The notes below the pieces were generated by a model. The model had not been told where the DNA came from. It searched no databases and saw only the letters and a program-made list of their open reading frames with translations. From positions 1,240,001 through 1,304,000 of the forward strand of contig NZ_CP030287.1 of the NCBI RefSeq assembly GCF_003287935.1: a stretch of DNA of 64,000 bases. The letters are read 5' to 3'. Both the position numbers and the translations under genes were made by a program. This document shows positions 26,157 to 35,536 of the stretch, one piece after another. How positions within the stretch are numbered: the first letter of the stretch is position 1; every line of letters begins with the position of its first letter. This DNA comes from Streptomyces sp. ICC1 (GTDB taxonomy: Bacteria > Actinomycetota > Actinomycetes > Streptomycetales > Streptomycetaceae).

Positions 26157-26684
26157 CTACGAGGCTCCGCCGTGTCCGCCGCCCCCGAGCACCGCGCGCC
26201 AGTCGCCGCTCATGTGCCAGGTCCCCGGCGGGTACTCGAACCGGACCTCGCCGCGGAGTTCGAAGCCCGCCGCCCGGCAGACCGCGGCGGAGGCGGGGTG
26301 GTCGACGCCCGGGAAGGCGTGCAGGTGCCGGCGGGTGCCGTGGGCCCCGGCGTGGACGACGAGCGCGCGGGCGGCCGCCGCCGCGAGGCCCCGGCCCTGG
26401 AATTCGGGGAGGACGGCCCAGCCGGCCTCGTAGACCTCCTCCTCGTTCCAGACCCGCTCCCAGAAGCCGATGCTGCCCACGCTCTCGCCGTCGGCGACGA
26501 CCCGGAACATCCGCCCGGCCCCCGGCTCCCGGGCGCTCAGCGCGAGGTAGCGCCGGTGGCGGTCCCGGAGCTTGGCCTCGCTCTCGGGACCGCCGAGGTG
26601 TGCGGTCATGACCGGCTCGTTCTTGCGGAGCAGGAGCCAGAAGTCGTCTTCCGCCCAGGGTTCGAGGCGCACGGAGATGTCCAT
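26157..26684 (-). CDS. GNAT family N-acetyltransferase (RimJ/RimL-like)
   Basis: Transfers an acetyl group to an unknown amine. The 175-aa single GNAT domain has GWAVLPEFQGRGLAAAAARAL, the acetyl-CoA binding motif A, and ASAAVCRAAGFELRGEV, motif B. The ATG is at 26684. It is 20 bp downstream of the amino-acid permease on the same strand and may be cotranscribed. Substrate unknown. Confidence 0.88.
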   Translation of the reverse strand: MDISVRLEPWAEDDFWLLLRKNEPVMTAHLGGPESEAKLRDRHRRYLALSAREPGAGRMFRVVADGESVGSIGFWERVWNEEEVYEAGWAVLPEFQGRGLAAAAARALVVHAGAHGTRRHLHAFPGVDHPASAAVCRAAGFELRGEVRFEYPPGTWHMSGDWRAVLGGGGHGGAS

Positions 26685-26704
26685 GCCGCCACCGTAGGAG
26701 ACGC

Positions 26705-28219
26705 TCAGCGGCCCTCGCGCGCCGGGTTCGCGGTCATGCCCTCGCCCCGTCCCAGCCGGCTGTGCGACTTCCCGTAGAGGAAGTAGACGACGAAGCCGAT
26801 GACCATCCAGATCCCGAAGCGCAGCCAGGTCTCGGCCGGCAGGTTGAGCATCAGCCAGACCGACGCGGCGATCGACACGATGGGAACGAACGGCACCCAC
26901 GGGGTGCGGAAGGCCCGGTGCAGGTCGGGGCGGGTGCGGCGCAGGACGATCACGCCGAGCGCCACGACGACGAAGGCGAAGAGCGTGCCGATGTTCACCA
27001 GGGTCGCCAGTTCGTTGATGCTGGTGAATCCGGCGACGATCGCGATGATCACGCCGAGCAGGATCGTCGGCCGGTAGGGCGTGCGGAACTTCGGGTGGGT
27101 CCGCGAGAAGAAGCGCGGCAGCAGTCCGTCGCGGCTCATGGCGAAGAACACCCTGGTCTGGCCCAGCAGCAGGATCATGCAGACGGTGGTCAGGCCGACG
27201 GCCGCGCCGAAGCTGATGATGCCGCCGAAGACCGGGTGGCCGGCGGATTTGAAGGCGTCGGCCAGCGGGGCGCTGGTGGAGAGGTCCTTGTAGTTCTGCA
27301 TGCCGGTCACCACGATCGAGACCGCCACGTAGAGCACGGTGCAGATGATCAGTGAGCCGAGGATGCCGCGCGGCATGTCCTTCTGCGGCAGCTTGGTCTC
27401 CTCGGCCGCGGTGGCCACCACGTCGAAGCCGATGAAGGCGAAGAAGACGACGGAGGCGGCGGTGAAGATGCCCATGATGCCGAAGTTGGTGGGCTCGTAG
27501 CCGAAGATCAGCTGGACGAGCGGGGCGTCGAACCCGGAGCCGCCCTCCTGGGGCTTGGCCGGCGGGATGAACGGGTCGTAGTTGGACTTCGTGATGAAGA
27601 ACAGACCCGCGATGATCACGATGAGGACCACCGTGACCTTGATCGCGACGACGACCCCGGTGATCCGCGCGGAGAGCTTCACCCCGACGACGAGGATCGC
27701 GGTGAGGACCAGGACCAGGACGAAGGCGAGCACGTCGAAGGTGCCGCCCTGCACGTCGGGCCCCTGGAGCGAGGCCGGCAGGTGGATGCCCGCGTTGTCC
27801 ATGAGCGAGCGCACGTAGCCCGACCAGCCGACCGCGACGACGGCGGTGCCGAGCGCGAACTCCAGGACCAGGTCCCAGCCGATGATCCAGGCCGGCAGCT
27901 CGCCGATCGAGGCGTAGGAGAAGGTGTACGCCGACCCGGCCACCGGCACCGTCGAGGCGAACTCGGCGTAGCACAGGGCGGCGAGCGCGCAGACGATTCC
28001 GGCGGCGACGAACGCGAGGGCGGTGGCGGGTCCGGCGGTCTCCTTGGCGACCTTGCCCGTGAGGACGAAGATGCCGGTGCCGATGATGACGCCGACGCCG
28101 AAGACGGTCAGGTCCCAGGCGGACAGGGATTTCTTGAGCGCGTGTTCCGGCTCTTCGGTGTCGAGGATGGACTGTTCGACGGATTTGGTACGGAAGGGGC
28201 TGTTCAGATTCGTACTCAC
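26705..28219 (-). CDS. APC-superfamily amino acid permease (cationic amino acid transporter type)
   Basis: Proton-coupled uptake of amino acids, probably basic ones. The 504-aa product has about 12 transmembrane helices. The first helix carries the family signature GVGVIIGTGIFVLTG, and CYAEFASTVPVAGSAYTFSY is the second conserved loop. GFDVVATAAEET marks the later conserved helix. The GTG at 28219 is chosen because GGGAGG lies just upstream; in-frame starts further up run into a hairpin. The gene follows dxs on the same strand, separated by that hairpin. Confidence 0.9.
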   Translation of the reverse strand: MSTNLNSPFRTKSVEQSILDTEEPEHALKKSLSAWDLTVFGVGVIIGTGIFVLTGKVAKETAGPATALAFVAAGIVCALAALCYAEFASTVPVAGSAYTFSYASIGELPAWIIGWDLVLEFALGTAVVAVGWSGYVRSLMDNAGIHLPASLQGPDVQGGTFDVLAFVLVLVLTAILVVGVKLSARITGVVVAIKVTVVLIVIIAGLFFITKSNYDPFIPPAKPQEGGSGFDAPLVQLIFGYEPTNFGIMGIFTAASVVFFAFIGFDVVATAAEETKLPQKDMPRGILGSLIICTVLYVAVSIVVTGMQNYKDLSTSAPLADAFKSAGHPVFGGIISFGAAVGLTTVCMILLLGQTRVFFAMSRDGLLPRFFSRTHPKFRTPYRPTILLGVIIAIVAGFTSINELATLVNIGTLFAFVVVALGVIVLRRTRPDLHRAFRTPWVPFVPIVSIAASVWLMLNLPAETWLRFGIWMVIGFVVYFLYGKSHSRLGRGEGMTANPAREGR

Positions 28220-28255
28220 CGACGCACCTCCCAGGAGAGCCCGCATCGAAACGAG

Positions 28256-28300
28256 ACGGGCCGGAAGGCCCACCTTTCAAGGGTGAACCTTCCGGCCCGT
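28256..28300 (-). terminator. Hairpin between dxs and the amino acid permease
   Basis: A 13-bp perfect stem (28256-28268 with 28288-28300) encloses a 19-nt loop that can form a further CACC/GGTG stem. It lies 50 bp after the dxs stop and 36 bp before the permease start. It is either the dxs terminator or an attenuator in the permease leader. The space left for a separate permease promoter is very small. Confidence 0.65.
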
Positions 28301-28349
28301 GGCGTGCAACCGCAGATGATCAGCCGCCGTCGGCGCTGACCGGAAGCCG

Positions 28350-30266
28350 TCAGTCGACGACGGCGGCCTGCTCGCTCTCGTAGCGCCCGTCCAGCTTGGC
28401 CACCAGGCCGGTGACCTGCCGCGCGATGTCCGGAGCGGTCAGACCGATCTCGGCCATGACCTCCTTGCGCGTGGCGTGGTCCAGGAACCGCGACGGGATG
28501 CCGAAGTCGCGCAGCGGCACGTCAACTCCCGCGTCCCGCAGTGCCTGCGCGACGGCGGAGCCCACACCGCCGGCGCGGCTGTTGTCCTCGACGGTGACGA
28601 CCACGCGGTGGCGGTCGGCGAGCGGGGCCAGGGCCTCGTCCACCGGCTTGACCCAGCGGGGGTCGACCACGGTCGTGGAGATGCCCTGCTTGTCGAGGAG
28701 GTCGGCGATCTCCAGGCACATCGGGGCGAGTGCGCCGACCGAGACGAGCAGTACGTCCGGACGGGTGACCTCCTCGGCCGGACGGCGCAGCACGTCCATC
28801 CCGCCGATCTTGCCGACGGCCGGGACGGCCGGGCCGACGACGCCCTTGGAGAAGCGCACCACGGTCGGCGCGTCCTTCACCAGGACGGCCTCGTTCAGCT
28901 GGGCCCGCAGCTGCTCCGCGTCGCGCGGGGCGGCCAGGCGCAGGCCGGGGACGACCTGGAGGATGGACATGTCCCACATGCCGTTGTGGGAGGCGCCGTC
29001 GGTGCCGGTGACGCCGGCGCGGTCCAGGACGAAGGTGACTCCGCACTTGTGCAGGGCCACGTCCATCAGGACCTGGTCGAAGGCGCGGTTGAGGAAGGTC
29101 GCGTACACCGCGAAGACCGGGTGGGCGCCGCCGGTCGCCAGGCCCGCCGCCGAGGTGGCGCCGTGCTGCTCGGCGATGCCGACGTCGAAGATCCGGTCCG
29201 GGTAGGCGTCCGCGAACTTCTTCAGGCCGACGGGCTGGAGCATGGCCGCGGTGATGGCGACGATGTCCTTGCGCTCCTTGCCGAGCTTGACCATCTCGTC
29301 GGCGAAGACGGAGGTCCAGCTGGCGGCGTCGGTGCTGACGGGCAGGCCGGTGTCCGGGTGGATGACGCCGACCGCGTGGAAGCGGTCCGCCTCGTCCTGG
29401 ACGGCCGGCTCGTAGCCGCGGCCCTTCTGGGTGAGGCAGTGGACGATGACCGGTCCGCTGAAGCGCTTGGCGCGCTGCAGGGCCGATTCCAGGGCCTCGA
29501 TGTCGTGGCCGTCGATCGGCCCGATGTACTTCAGGCCCAGGTCCTCGAACATGCCCTGCGGGGCGATGAAGTCCTTGAGGCCCTTCTTGGCTCCGTGCAG
29601 GGTCTCGTAGAGCGGCTTCCCGACGACCGGGGTCCGCTCCAGCAGGTCCTTGCCGCGGGCCAGGAAGCGCTCGTAGCCGTCCGTGGTGCGCAGGGTGGCC
29701 AGGTGGTTGGCGAGGCCGCCGATGGTCGGGCCGTAGGAGCGCTCGTTGTCGTTGACGACGATGACCAGGGGGCGGTCCTTGGCGGCGGCGATGTTGTTCA
29801 GCGCCTCCCAGGCCATTCCGCCGGTCAGGGCGCCGTCACCGATGACCGCGGCGACGTGGTGGTCCTCGCGGCCGAGCACCTCGTTGGCCTTGGCGATGCC
29901 GTCGGCCCAGCCCAGCACGGTGGAGGCGTGCGAGTTCTCGATCACGTCGTGGTCGGACTCGGCGCGCGAGGGGTAGCCCGAGAGGCCGCCCTTCGAGCGC
30001 AGGTTCCCGAAGTCCTGGCGGCCGGTGAGCAGCTTGTGGACGTAGGCCTGGTGGCCGGTGTCGAAGAGGACCTTGTCCTTGGGCGAGTCGAAGACCCGGT
30101 GCAGGGCGATCGTCAGCTCGACCACACCGAGGTTGGGGCCGAGGTGCCCGCCTGTCTTGGACACGGCGTCGACGAGGAAGGACCTGATCTCGGCGGCGAG
30201 CTGGTCGAGCTCCTCCTGGCTGAGCCGGTCCAGATCGCGCGGTCCCTTGATGCGGGTCAGCAGCAC
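28350..30266 (-). CDS. dxs: 1-deoxy-D-xylulose-5-phosphate synthase
   Basis: First enzyme of the MEP isoprenoid pathway: condenses pyruvate and glyceraldehyde 3-phosphate, using thiamine diphosphate. The 638-aa length is normal. The thiamine motif [15 protein letters not shown] with [10 protein letters not shown], the [13 protein letters not shown] segment, the transketolase-like DVGIAEQHG and the C-terminal transketolase domain are all present. The start is GTG at 30266 after AAGGAGG. It sits downstream of the xylose operon but behind a terminator, so it should have its own promoter in 30267-30440; I could not place it with confidence. Confidence 0.96.
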   Translation of the reverse strand: MLLTRIKGPRDLDRLSQEELDQLAAEIRSFLVDAVSKTGGHLGPNLGVVELTIALHRVFDSPKDKVLFDTGHQAYVHKLLTGRQDFGNLRSKGGLSGYPSRAESDHDVIENSHASTVLGWADGIAKANEVLGREDHHVAAVIGDGALTGGMAWEALNNIAAAKDRPLVIVVNDNERSYGPTIGGLANHLATLRTTDGYERFLARGKDLLERTPVVGKPLYETLHGAKKGLKDFIAPQGMFEDLGLKYIGPIDGHDIEALESALQRAKRFSGPVIVHCLTQKGRGYEPAVQDEADRFHAVGVIHPDTGLPVSTDAASWTSVFADEMVKLGKERKDIVAITAAMLQPVGLKKFADAYPDRIFDVGIAEQHGATSAAGLATGGAHPVFAVYATFLNRAFDQVLMDVALHKCGVTFVLDRAGVTGTDGASHNGMWDMSILQVVPGLRLAAPRDAEQLRAQLNEAVLVKDAPTVVRFSKGVVGPAVPAVGKIGGMDVLRRPAEEVTRPDVLLVSVGALAPMCLEIADLLDKQGISTTVVDPRWVKPVDEALAPLADRHRVVVTVEDNSRAGGVGSAVAQALRDAGVDVPLRDFGIPSRFLDHATRKEVMAEIGLTAPDIARQVTGLVAKLDGRYESEQAAVVD

Positions 30267-30443
30267 CCGTGCCTCCTTGCAGTTGCTTGCTGGTCTGTCG
30301 AGTCTAATGTTCCGCTCACGGCGGGCATCATCGGGCGGTACCGGTCGGGTCACACCTTTGTCATACCTGTACACAGCCGCGCGAAGTCACACCCACCGAA
30401 CGGGCGTATACCCGTACAGGTGTACGTAAACGGCTACGCATAG

Positions 30444-30476
30444 GTGCCCGGCACCACACGTAGTGGCACCGGGCAC
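30444..30476 (-). terminator. Terminator after xylH
   Basis: An 8-bp outer stem (30444-30451 with 30469-30476) and a 4-bp inner stem separated by a 2x2 internal loop, with a 5-nt apical loop. It is 42 bp after the xylH stop on the minus strand. The rest of the 250-bp gap to dxs shows no gene. Confidence 0.75.
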
Positions 30477-30518
30477 TGTGACGGTTCTTACCGCCTGGTC
30501 ACTCGCAGAACGCTCGGT

Positions 30519-31790
30519 TCAGGCCCGTCCGGCCGTCTTCTGCGTCTTGCGGGTGATCGAGTCGATCACCACGGTGGCGAGCAGTACCGCACCGGTGATC
30601 ATGTACTGGATCGGCGTGGCGATTCCCTCCAGGGCCAGACCGTACTGGATGGAGGTGATGACCATGACGCCGAGGAGGGCGTTCCAGGTCCGGCCGCGGC
30701 CGCCGAAGAGGCTGGTGCCGCCGATGACGGCCGCCGCGATCACGTTCATCAGCAGGTCGCCGGCGCCGGCGCTCTGGTTGGCCGCCGCGATCTTGGAGGC
30801 CCAGAAGAGGCCGCCGATCGCCGCGAAGGTGCCGGCGACCGCGAAGACCGTGATCCGGACCCGGTTGACGTTGATGCCCGCGCGCCGGGAGGCCTCGACG
30901 CTGCCGCCGAGCGCGAAGATCTGGCGGCCGAAGGTGGTGCGCCGCAGCACGAAGTCCGTGCCGACCAGGGCCAGCAGGAAGAGCACCACCGCGAGCGGCA
31001 GGCCCTTGTACTGGTTGAACACGACGGCGGGACCGAAGGTGAACACCGCGAGGAGCCCGGTGCGCAGCACGATCTCGCCGACCGGCCGGGAGGGGACGCC
31101 CGCGGCCTCGCGGCGGCGCGCGTCGAAGAACGTGGCGGCGAAGTACCCCGCCACCGCGAGTCCGGCGAGCCCGTAGCCGACGACCACGTCCGAGAAGAAG
31201 TACGTCGTCAGGTGCCCGACCACGCCCTCGGAGTCGAGGTTGATCGTGCCGTTGCTGCCGAGGATCTGCAGCATGGCGCCGGACCAGAAGAGCAGGCCCG
31301 ACAGGGTGACGGCGAAGGCCGGGGCGCCGATCTTGGCGAAGAAGAAGCCGTGGAGGGAGCCGATCAGGGCGCCTCCGGTGACCGCCGCGAGGATGGCCAG
31401 CCATTCGTTGACGCCGTTGGTGACCGAGAGGACCGCGACGATCGCGCCCGAGACGCCGCTGACCGAGCCGACCGAGAGGTCGATCTCGCCGAGCAGCAGG
31501 ACGAAGATGATGCCGACCGCCATCATGCCGGTGGCCGTCATCGTGATCGCGATGTTGGTGAGGTTCTCGGGGCCGAGGAAGTTCGAGTTCAGGCCCTGGA
31601 AGATGCTCCAGATGATGATCAGGCCGAGGACGACGGGCACGGAGCCCAGGTCGCCGGCCTTGAGCTTGCGCCCGAACTCGTGCACGTACCCGGCGAAGCC
31701 CTGCTCGCGGACGAGCAGTCGCGGGTCCACGGCCGGGATGGCGTCGTGCGCGGCGGCCGGGTTGACGGGGTCTATGTGCTGGGTGCTCAC
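30519..31790 (-). CDS. xylH: Xylose-type ABC transporter permease
   Basis: Membrane component of a CUT2-class pentose importer. The 423-aa product has about 10 transmembrane helices and the family motifs GEIDLSVGSVSG and ALGGSVEASRRAGINVNR (EAA-like coupling loop), plus GGTSLFGGRGRTW near the C-terminus. The GTG start overlaps the xylG stop by GTGA. It is the last gene of the xylF-xylG-xylH operon. Confidence 0.92.
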   Translation of the reverse strand: MSTQHIDPVNPAAAHDAIPAVDPRLLVREQGFAGYVHEFGRKLKAGDLGSVPVVLGLIIIWSIFQGLNSNFLGPENLTNIAITMTATGMMAVGIIFVLLLGEIDLSVGSVSGVSGAIVAVLSVTNGVNEWLAILAAVTGGALIGSLHGFFFAKIGAPAFAVTLSGLLFWSGAMLQILGSNGTINLDSEGVVGHLTTYFFSDVVVGYGLAGLAVAGYFAATFFDARRREAAGVPSRPVGEIVLRTGLLAVFTFGPAVVFNQYKGLPLAVVLFLLALVGTDFVLRRTTFGRQIFALGGSVEASRRAGINVNRVRITVFAVAGTFAAIGGLFWASKIAAANQSAGAGDLLMNVIAAAVIGGTSLFGGRGRTWNALLGVMVITSIQYGLALEGIATPIQYMITGAVLLATVVIDSITRKTQKTAGRA

Positions 31791-32566
31791 TTGCGGGCCT
31801 CCCCGGTGCGGGCCGCCCGGCGGGTCACGGCGTTGTCCGTGGCCCCGGTGATGGCGGAGATGATCTCTTCCTGCGACGTGTCCTTCACGGAGAAGACTCC
31901 GTTGTTGCGGCCCAGCCGCAGGACGGCGACCTTGTCGGCCACGGCCTTCACATCGGCCATGTTGTGGCTGATGAGGATGACGGCGTGGCCGCGCTCGCGC
32001 AGCCGCTCGACCAGGTCGAGGACCTGTGCGGTCTGCTCGACGCCGAGGGCGGCGGTGGGCTCGTCGAGGATCACGAGCTGCGGCTCGCCCAGCATGGAGC
32101 GGGCGATCGCCACGGTCTGGCGCTGGCCGCCGGAGAGCGAGGCGATCGGGATGCGGACGCTGGGGATCCGGATGGACAGGGTGGTCAGGAGCTCGCGGGC
32201 GCGCCGCTCCATCTCCACCTCGTCGAGGATGCCGCGCCGCTTGAGCTCGCGGCCCAGGAAGAGGTTGCCGACGACATCGATGTTGTCGCACAGCGCGAGG
32301 TCCTGGTAGACCGTCGCAATGCCCAGGTTCTGGGCGTCGTGGGGCTTGGTGATCGAGACCGGGCGGCCCTCCCACTCGATGACGCCGTCATCGATGGGGT
32401 GCACGCCGGCGATCGTCTTGACCAGCGTGGACTTACCGGCGCCGTTGTCGCCGACGAGGGCGACCACCTCGCCGGAGTGGATCTCGAGTTCTACGTCGGT
32501 GAGGGCCTGAACGGCGCCGAACCGCTTCGAGACCCCTCGCAACGCCAGTACGGGCGCAGCGGACAC
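31787..32566 (-). CDS. xylG: Xylose-type ABC transporter ATPase (single nucleotide-binding domain)
   Basis: Energises the importer. Walker A GDNGAGKST at residues 39-47, Q-loop VYQDLAL, signature LSGGQRQT, Walker B LVILDEPTAALG and the H-loop SHNMADV are complete. The enzyme has one nucleotide-binding domain (about 259 aa), whereas E. coli XylG has two fused, so it must dimerise. GTG 32566 is preferred because AAGGAG lies 9 nt upstream; ATG 32575 abuts that sequence. It is coupled to xylH. Confidence 0.92.
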   Translation of the reverse strand: MSAAPVLALRGVSKRFGAVQALTDVELEIHSGEVVALVGDNGAGKSTLVKTIAGVHPIDDGVIEWEGRPVSITKPHDAQNLGIATVYQDLALCDNIDVVGNLFLGRELKRRGILDEVEMERRARELLTTLSIRIPSVRIPIASLSGGQRQTVAIARSMLGEPQLVILDEPTAALGVEQTAQVLDLVERLRERGHAVILISHNMADVKAVADKVAVLRLGRNNGVFSVKDTSQEEIISAITGATDNAVTRRAARTGEARK

Positions 32567-32653
32567 ATGAACCATCTCCTTGCCGCCTGACCGGCGGGGA
32601 TGTCGTGCAAAAGAGCAGGACCACGGGGGAACTGGGGGGGGGAAGAATCGTTT

Positions 32654-32705
32654 CTGTCCGGCGCCCCGCCAGTGGCGGGATTGTGGAGGCGGGAACGCCG
32701 GACAG
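32654..32705 (-). terminator. Intercistronic structure between xylF and xylG
   Basis: CTGTCCGGCG (32654-32663) pairs with CGCCGGACAG (32696-32705), and the interior can form a second GC-rich stem-loop around CCCGCC-N3-GGCGGG. Placed 38 bp after the xylF stop, it is probably a partial terminator or processing block. That would keep binding protein in excess over the membrane complex. Confidence 0.65.
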
Positions 32706-32742
32706 GAATGGGGGCCGGCTCGGCGGACCGAGCGGCGGGGCC

Positions 32743-33855
32743 TTACTTCAGGCCGAGGGTGGCGCAGGCGGCCGCGTACTTGTCGGTGCAGATCTCGTCG
32801 GCCGTGTAGACGTTGTCCCGGATGACGGTGTCCTTGACGTTCGCCTTGGTCAGCGAGACGACCGGGATCAGCAGGGACGGAACGCCCTTGGCGGTGGGGC
32901 TGTCGACCTTGCCGGTGGCGACGGTGGCGATCGAGTCGCCCTTGGCGAGGGCGACGGCCATCTTCGCGGCGGCCTCGGCCTCGGGGGCGTACGGCTTGTA
33001 GACGCTCATGAACTGCTCGCCCGCCACGATCCGCTGCACACCGGCGAGTTCGGCGTCCTGGCCCGTGACCGGGGGCAGGGTGGGCACGCCGGCCGCCTTG
33101 AGGGCCGTGATGATGCCACCGGCCATGCCGTCATTGGCGGAGTAGACGCCGATGACCTTCTCCTTGCCGAGCGCGGAAAGCGCGGCCGCCATGTTGGTGT
33201 TGGCGTTCTCCGGCTTCCACTCGACGGTGTCGTACTCCTTGCCGATGTTCACCTTGCCGTCGAGGACGGAGTGCGCGCCCTTCTTGAACAGCGCGGCGTT
33301 CGGGTCGGTGACGGACCCGTTCATCATGACGATCTGGCCGTCCTTGGCCTTGTCGCCCAGGGCCTCCAGCAGCGCCTTGCCCTGGACCTTGCCGACCTCT
33401 TCGTTGTCGAAGGAGGTGTAGGCGTCGATCGGGCCCTCCGCCAGGCGGTCGTAGGCGACGACCGGGATGCCGGCCTCCTTCGCCTTCTTGACCGAGCCCG
33501 CGATGGCCTTGGAGTCGACCGCGTCGATGATCAGGACGTTCACCTTGTTGGTGATCATCGTGTCGACCTGGGAGTTCTGCGTGGTCGCGTCCTGCTTGGC
33601 GTTGGCGTAGACCACGGTGCCCTTGCCGGCGGTGAGATCGGCGACGGCCTTCTCGATGAGCGGCTTGTCGAACTTCTCGTAGCGCGCGGTCTGGTTCTCC
33701 GGCAGGAGCAGGCCGACCTTGATCGCGTTGCCCTTGACGGTGGCGGTGGAGTCCTTCTTGTCGCCGGACTCCTTCGCACTGCCGCAAGCGGCGAGCGAAA
33801 CGGCCATGGCGCTGGCGGCGACGGCTACGGCGGCTCTGCGCATACGCGTGTTCAT
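32743..33855 (-). CDS. xylF: Xylose-type sugar-binding lipoprotein
   Basis: High-affinity receptor for the importer, 370 aa. The N-terminal signal ends in the lipobox SLAAC, so it is anchored by a diacylglyceryl-Cys. The mature part is a periplasmic-binding fold of the ribose/xylose type: IKVGLLLPENQTARYEKFD, DAVDSKAIAGSVKKAKEAGIPVVAYDRL, and AELAGVQRIVAGEQFMSVYKP. The ATG at 33855 is preceded by GGGAGG. First gene of the operon; rok7B7 is directly upstream in the same direction. Confidence 0.93.
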   Translation of the reverse strand: MNTRMRRAAVAVAASAMAVSLAACGSAKESGDKKDSTATVKGNAIKVGLLLPENQTARYEKFDKPLIEKAVADLTAGKGTVVYANAKQDATTQNSQVDTMITNKVNVLIIDAVDSKAIAGSVKKAKEAGIPVVAYDRLAEGPIDAYTSFDNEEVGKVQGKALLEALGDKAKDGQIVMMNGSVTDPNAALFKKGAHSVLDGKVNIGKEYDTVEWKPENANTNMAAALSALGKEKVIGVYSANDGMAGGIITALKAAGVPTLPPVTGQDAELAGVQRIVAGEQFMSVYKPYAPEAEAAAKMAVALAKGDSIATVATGKVDSPTAKGVPSLLIPVVSLTKANVKDTVIRDNVYTADEICTDKYAAACATLGLK

Positions 33856-33927
33856 TACTTGAACCTCCCTGACGAGGCCGCAACGCTGCGGCCGAGGTGG
33901 ATGTGAGTCAACCCCGGCCGCAAGTTT

Positions 33928-33959
33928 GTCGTCAAGGAGTGAATCCTTAACGAGATGAC
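33928..33959. promoter_or_regulatory. Imperfect palindrome upstream of xylF, candidate Rok7B7 operator
   Basis: AAGGA (33934-33938) and TCCTT (33944-33948) face each other, with weaker outer symmetry to 33928 and 33959 (GTCGTC and GATGAC). Read on the minus strand, TTCACTCCTTGAC inside it matches 12 of 13 positions of the Rok7B7 consensus as I remember it (TTKAMKHSTTSAV). It lies 73-104 bp before the xylF start. No convincing -35/-10 pair was fixed. Confidence 0.45.
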
Positions 33960-33973
33960 AACGGTGCCATCCG

Positions 33974-35188
33974 TTATCTAACTGAAGACAAGAGGGCTGG
34001 AGCTCGCACCCCACTACTATTTTCCGCCAAAAGCGTCGAATCGCCCATCTCGCTGAGTACGAGGGCCAGTGCTCCCAGTACCTCCGCGCGCCCGCCCAGC
34101 GACCCGGTGAGGACCGACAACTGCCGGGCCGCGCTGGGGATCGCGTACCTCCCCACGGACTCGCGGATGGGCGCCAGCACCAGCTCGCCGGCATCGGCCA
34201 GCGAGCCGCCCAGGACCACCCGGCTCGGGTTCAGGAGGTTGCACAGGCTGGCCACTCCGCTGCCGATGTGGCGGCCCACGTCGGTGATGACCCGGCGGCA
34301 GCCGGGGTCGCCCTCCCGGGCCAGCTCCACGACCCGCTCCATCGTCAACTCCGGTCCGTGGCTGCTCTGCAGGAGCGGCAGCACGTACCGGGCGGCGGCG
34401 AAGGTCTCCAGGCAGCCGCGGTTGCCGCAGCGGCAGACGGGGCCCGATTCGTCCAGCGTGATGTGCCCGATCTCCCCGGCGGTGCCCCCCGGCCCCCGGT
34501 AGATCTGACCGTTGATGACCAGCCCGGCGCCGACGCCGCTGGCCACCTTGATGTAGGCGAGGTCTTTGACTCCCCTGCCGCTCCCCCACACCAGTTCCCC
34601 GAGCGCCCCGAGGTTCGCGTCGTTGTCCACGTACACGGGCACGCCCAGGCGCCGCGAGAGCTCCTGGCGCGGGTTGATCCCGGCCCAGCCCGGCAGGATC
34701 GCGGTGGATCCGAGGGTTCCGGACTCCACGTCGATGGGGCCCGGTACGCCGAGCCCGACACCGATGACCTTGTCGCGGCCGACCCCGATGCCCGCGATCA
34801 GCCGTCCGACCAGGGATTCCGCCCGGTCGAAGCCCTCCACCCAGGAGGCGTCCACATCCAGCGGCTCGGCCTCCTCGGCCAGCACCTGGTGGGCCAGGTT
34901 GCCGACGGCCACCCTCAGATGGGTGTGGCCGAAGTCGACGCCGATGACGATGCCCGCGTCACCGCTGAGCGAGACGCTGCGCGCCCGCCGGCCGCCGGCC
35001 GAGGTGTCCGTGACCTCGACGGTCCCGGCCTCCTTGAGCTCGCGCACGATGTTGGAGACCGTGGCCGCCGACAGCCCGGTGCTCCGGGCGATCTCCGCCT
35101 GGGTCAGCGAACCCGCGAGCCGCACCGCCCGTACGACGCGCTCCAGATTCGCGCGATGCAGTGAAGACTGCGATCCGGGAGTCTGCAC
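33974..35188 (-). CDS. rok7B7: ROK-family transcriptional regulator, Rok7B7 orthologue
   Basis: Sugar-responsive regulator placed between the xylose and N-acetylglucosamine transporters, the position of Rok7B7 in S. coelicolor, where it affects xylose uptake, carbon repression and antibiotics. The 404-aa product has an N-terminal winged helix-turn-helix (LTQAEIARSTGLSAATVSNIVREL). The kinase-fold domain follows, with DFGHTHLRVAVG, VDNDANLGALGE, EIGHITLD and the zinc motif CRCGNRGCLE. The ROK kinase ATP site is weakened as usual for regulators. The start is GTG at 35188. The orthology rests on gene order. Confidence 0.88.
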   Translation of the reverse strand: MQTPGSQSSLHRANLERVVRAVRLAGSLTQAEIARSTGLSAATVSNIVRELKEAGTVEVTDTSAGGRRARSVSLSGDAGIVIGVDFGHTHLRVAVGNLAHQVLAEEAEPLDVDASWVEGFDRAESLVGRLIAGIGVGRDKVIGVGLGVPGPIDVESGTLGSTAILPGWAGINPRQELSRRLGVPVYVDNDANLGALGELVWGSGRGVKDLAYIKVASGVGAGLVINGQIYRGPGGTAGEIGHITLDESGPVCRCGNRGCLETFAAARYVLPLLQSSHGPELTMERVVELAREGDPGCRRVITDVGRHIGSGVASLCNLLNPSRVVLGGSLADAGELVLAPIRESVGRYAIPSAARQLSVLTGSLGGRAEVLGALALVLSEMGDSTLLAENSSGVRAPALLSSVR

Positions 35189-35410
35189 GACTCATCCACT
35201 CCTGCCCATAAGCGACGGCCAGCCGTCGCCCCCCGGCCGGGGCCGTCGCGGCTGCGTGCTCCGAGACCCCGGCGTCTCTCCAACTTGTGAACCTTAAGTC
35301 GAGCCTTTACGCCTCAAGACGTCAAGAGGCCGACGCAGTACGAATCAGCCACTACCGGTCATAAGTATGAGAGAAACCTCCATCCGGATCGTGCTACGGT
35401 CGCCGAGGCG

Positions 35411-35470
35411 CCGATCTTCCCGGCCTTCCACAGGCTTTCGCGGCCGGATCGGGCGCCCTCTGTCATGACA
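35411..35470 (+). promoter_or_regulatory. Structured upstream region of the magnesium block
   Basis: A bipartite hairpin (CCGATC plus CGGCC at 35411-35425 pairing with GGCCG plus GATCGG at 35442-35452) is followed by the perfect palindrome TGTCATGACA (35461-35470). Upstream, an AT-rich stretch with TAAGTA near 35362 may hold the promoter. The gap between rok7B7 and mgtA (35189-35811) contains these structures, a leader ORF and two further hairpins. Confidence 0.45.
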
Positions 35471-35494
35471 GCGCTACGCAAGGAGGTGTTCGGG

Positions 35495-35536
35495 ATGAGT
35501 CCCGATCGAAGTCCTTGCAGCGCTCTCTGCGGCTGA
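35495..35536 (+). CDS. Putative 13-residue leader peptide of mgtA
   Basis: A short ORF (M-S-P-D-R-S-P-C-S-A-L-C-G) with a perfect AAGGAGG at 35480-35486, 8 nt before its ATG. The start lies inside a small hairpin TCGGGA-TGAG-TCCCGA (35490-35505). It stands 276 bp upstream of mgtA in the same direction, with no other gene between. Proline and acidic residues early in a leader recall MgtL of enterobacterial mgtA, whose translation reports low magnesium. The function proposed here is inference; the Shine-Dalgarno and ORF are directly visible. Confidence 0.55.
   Translation: MSPDRSPCSALCG

Noticed and set aside
30267..30443. Thiamine riboswitch in front of dxs
   Set aside because: No CTGAGA-type thi-box core was found in the leader.
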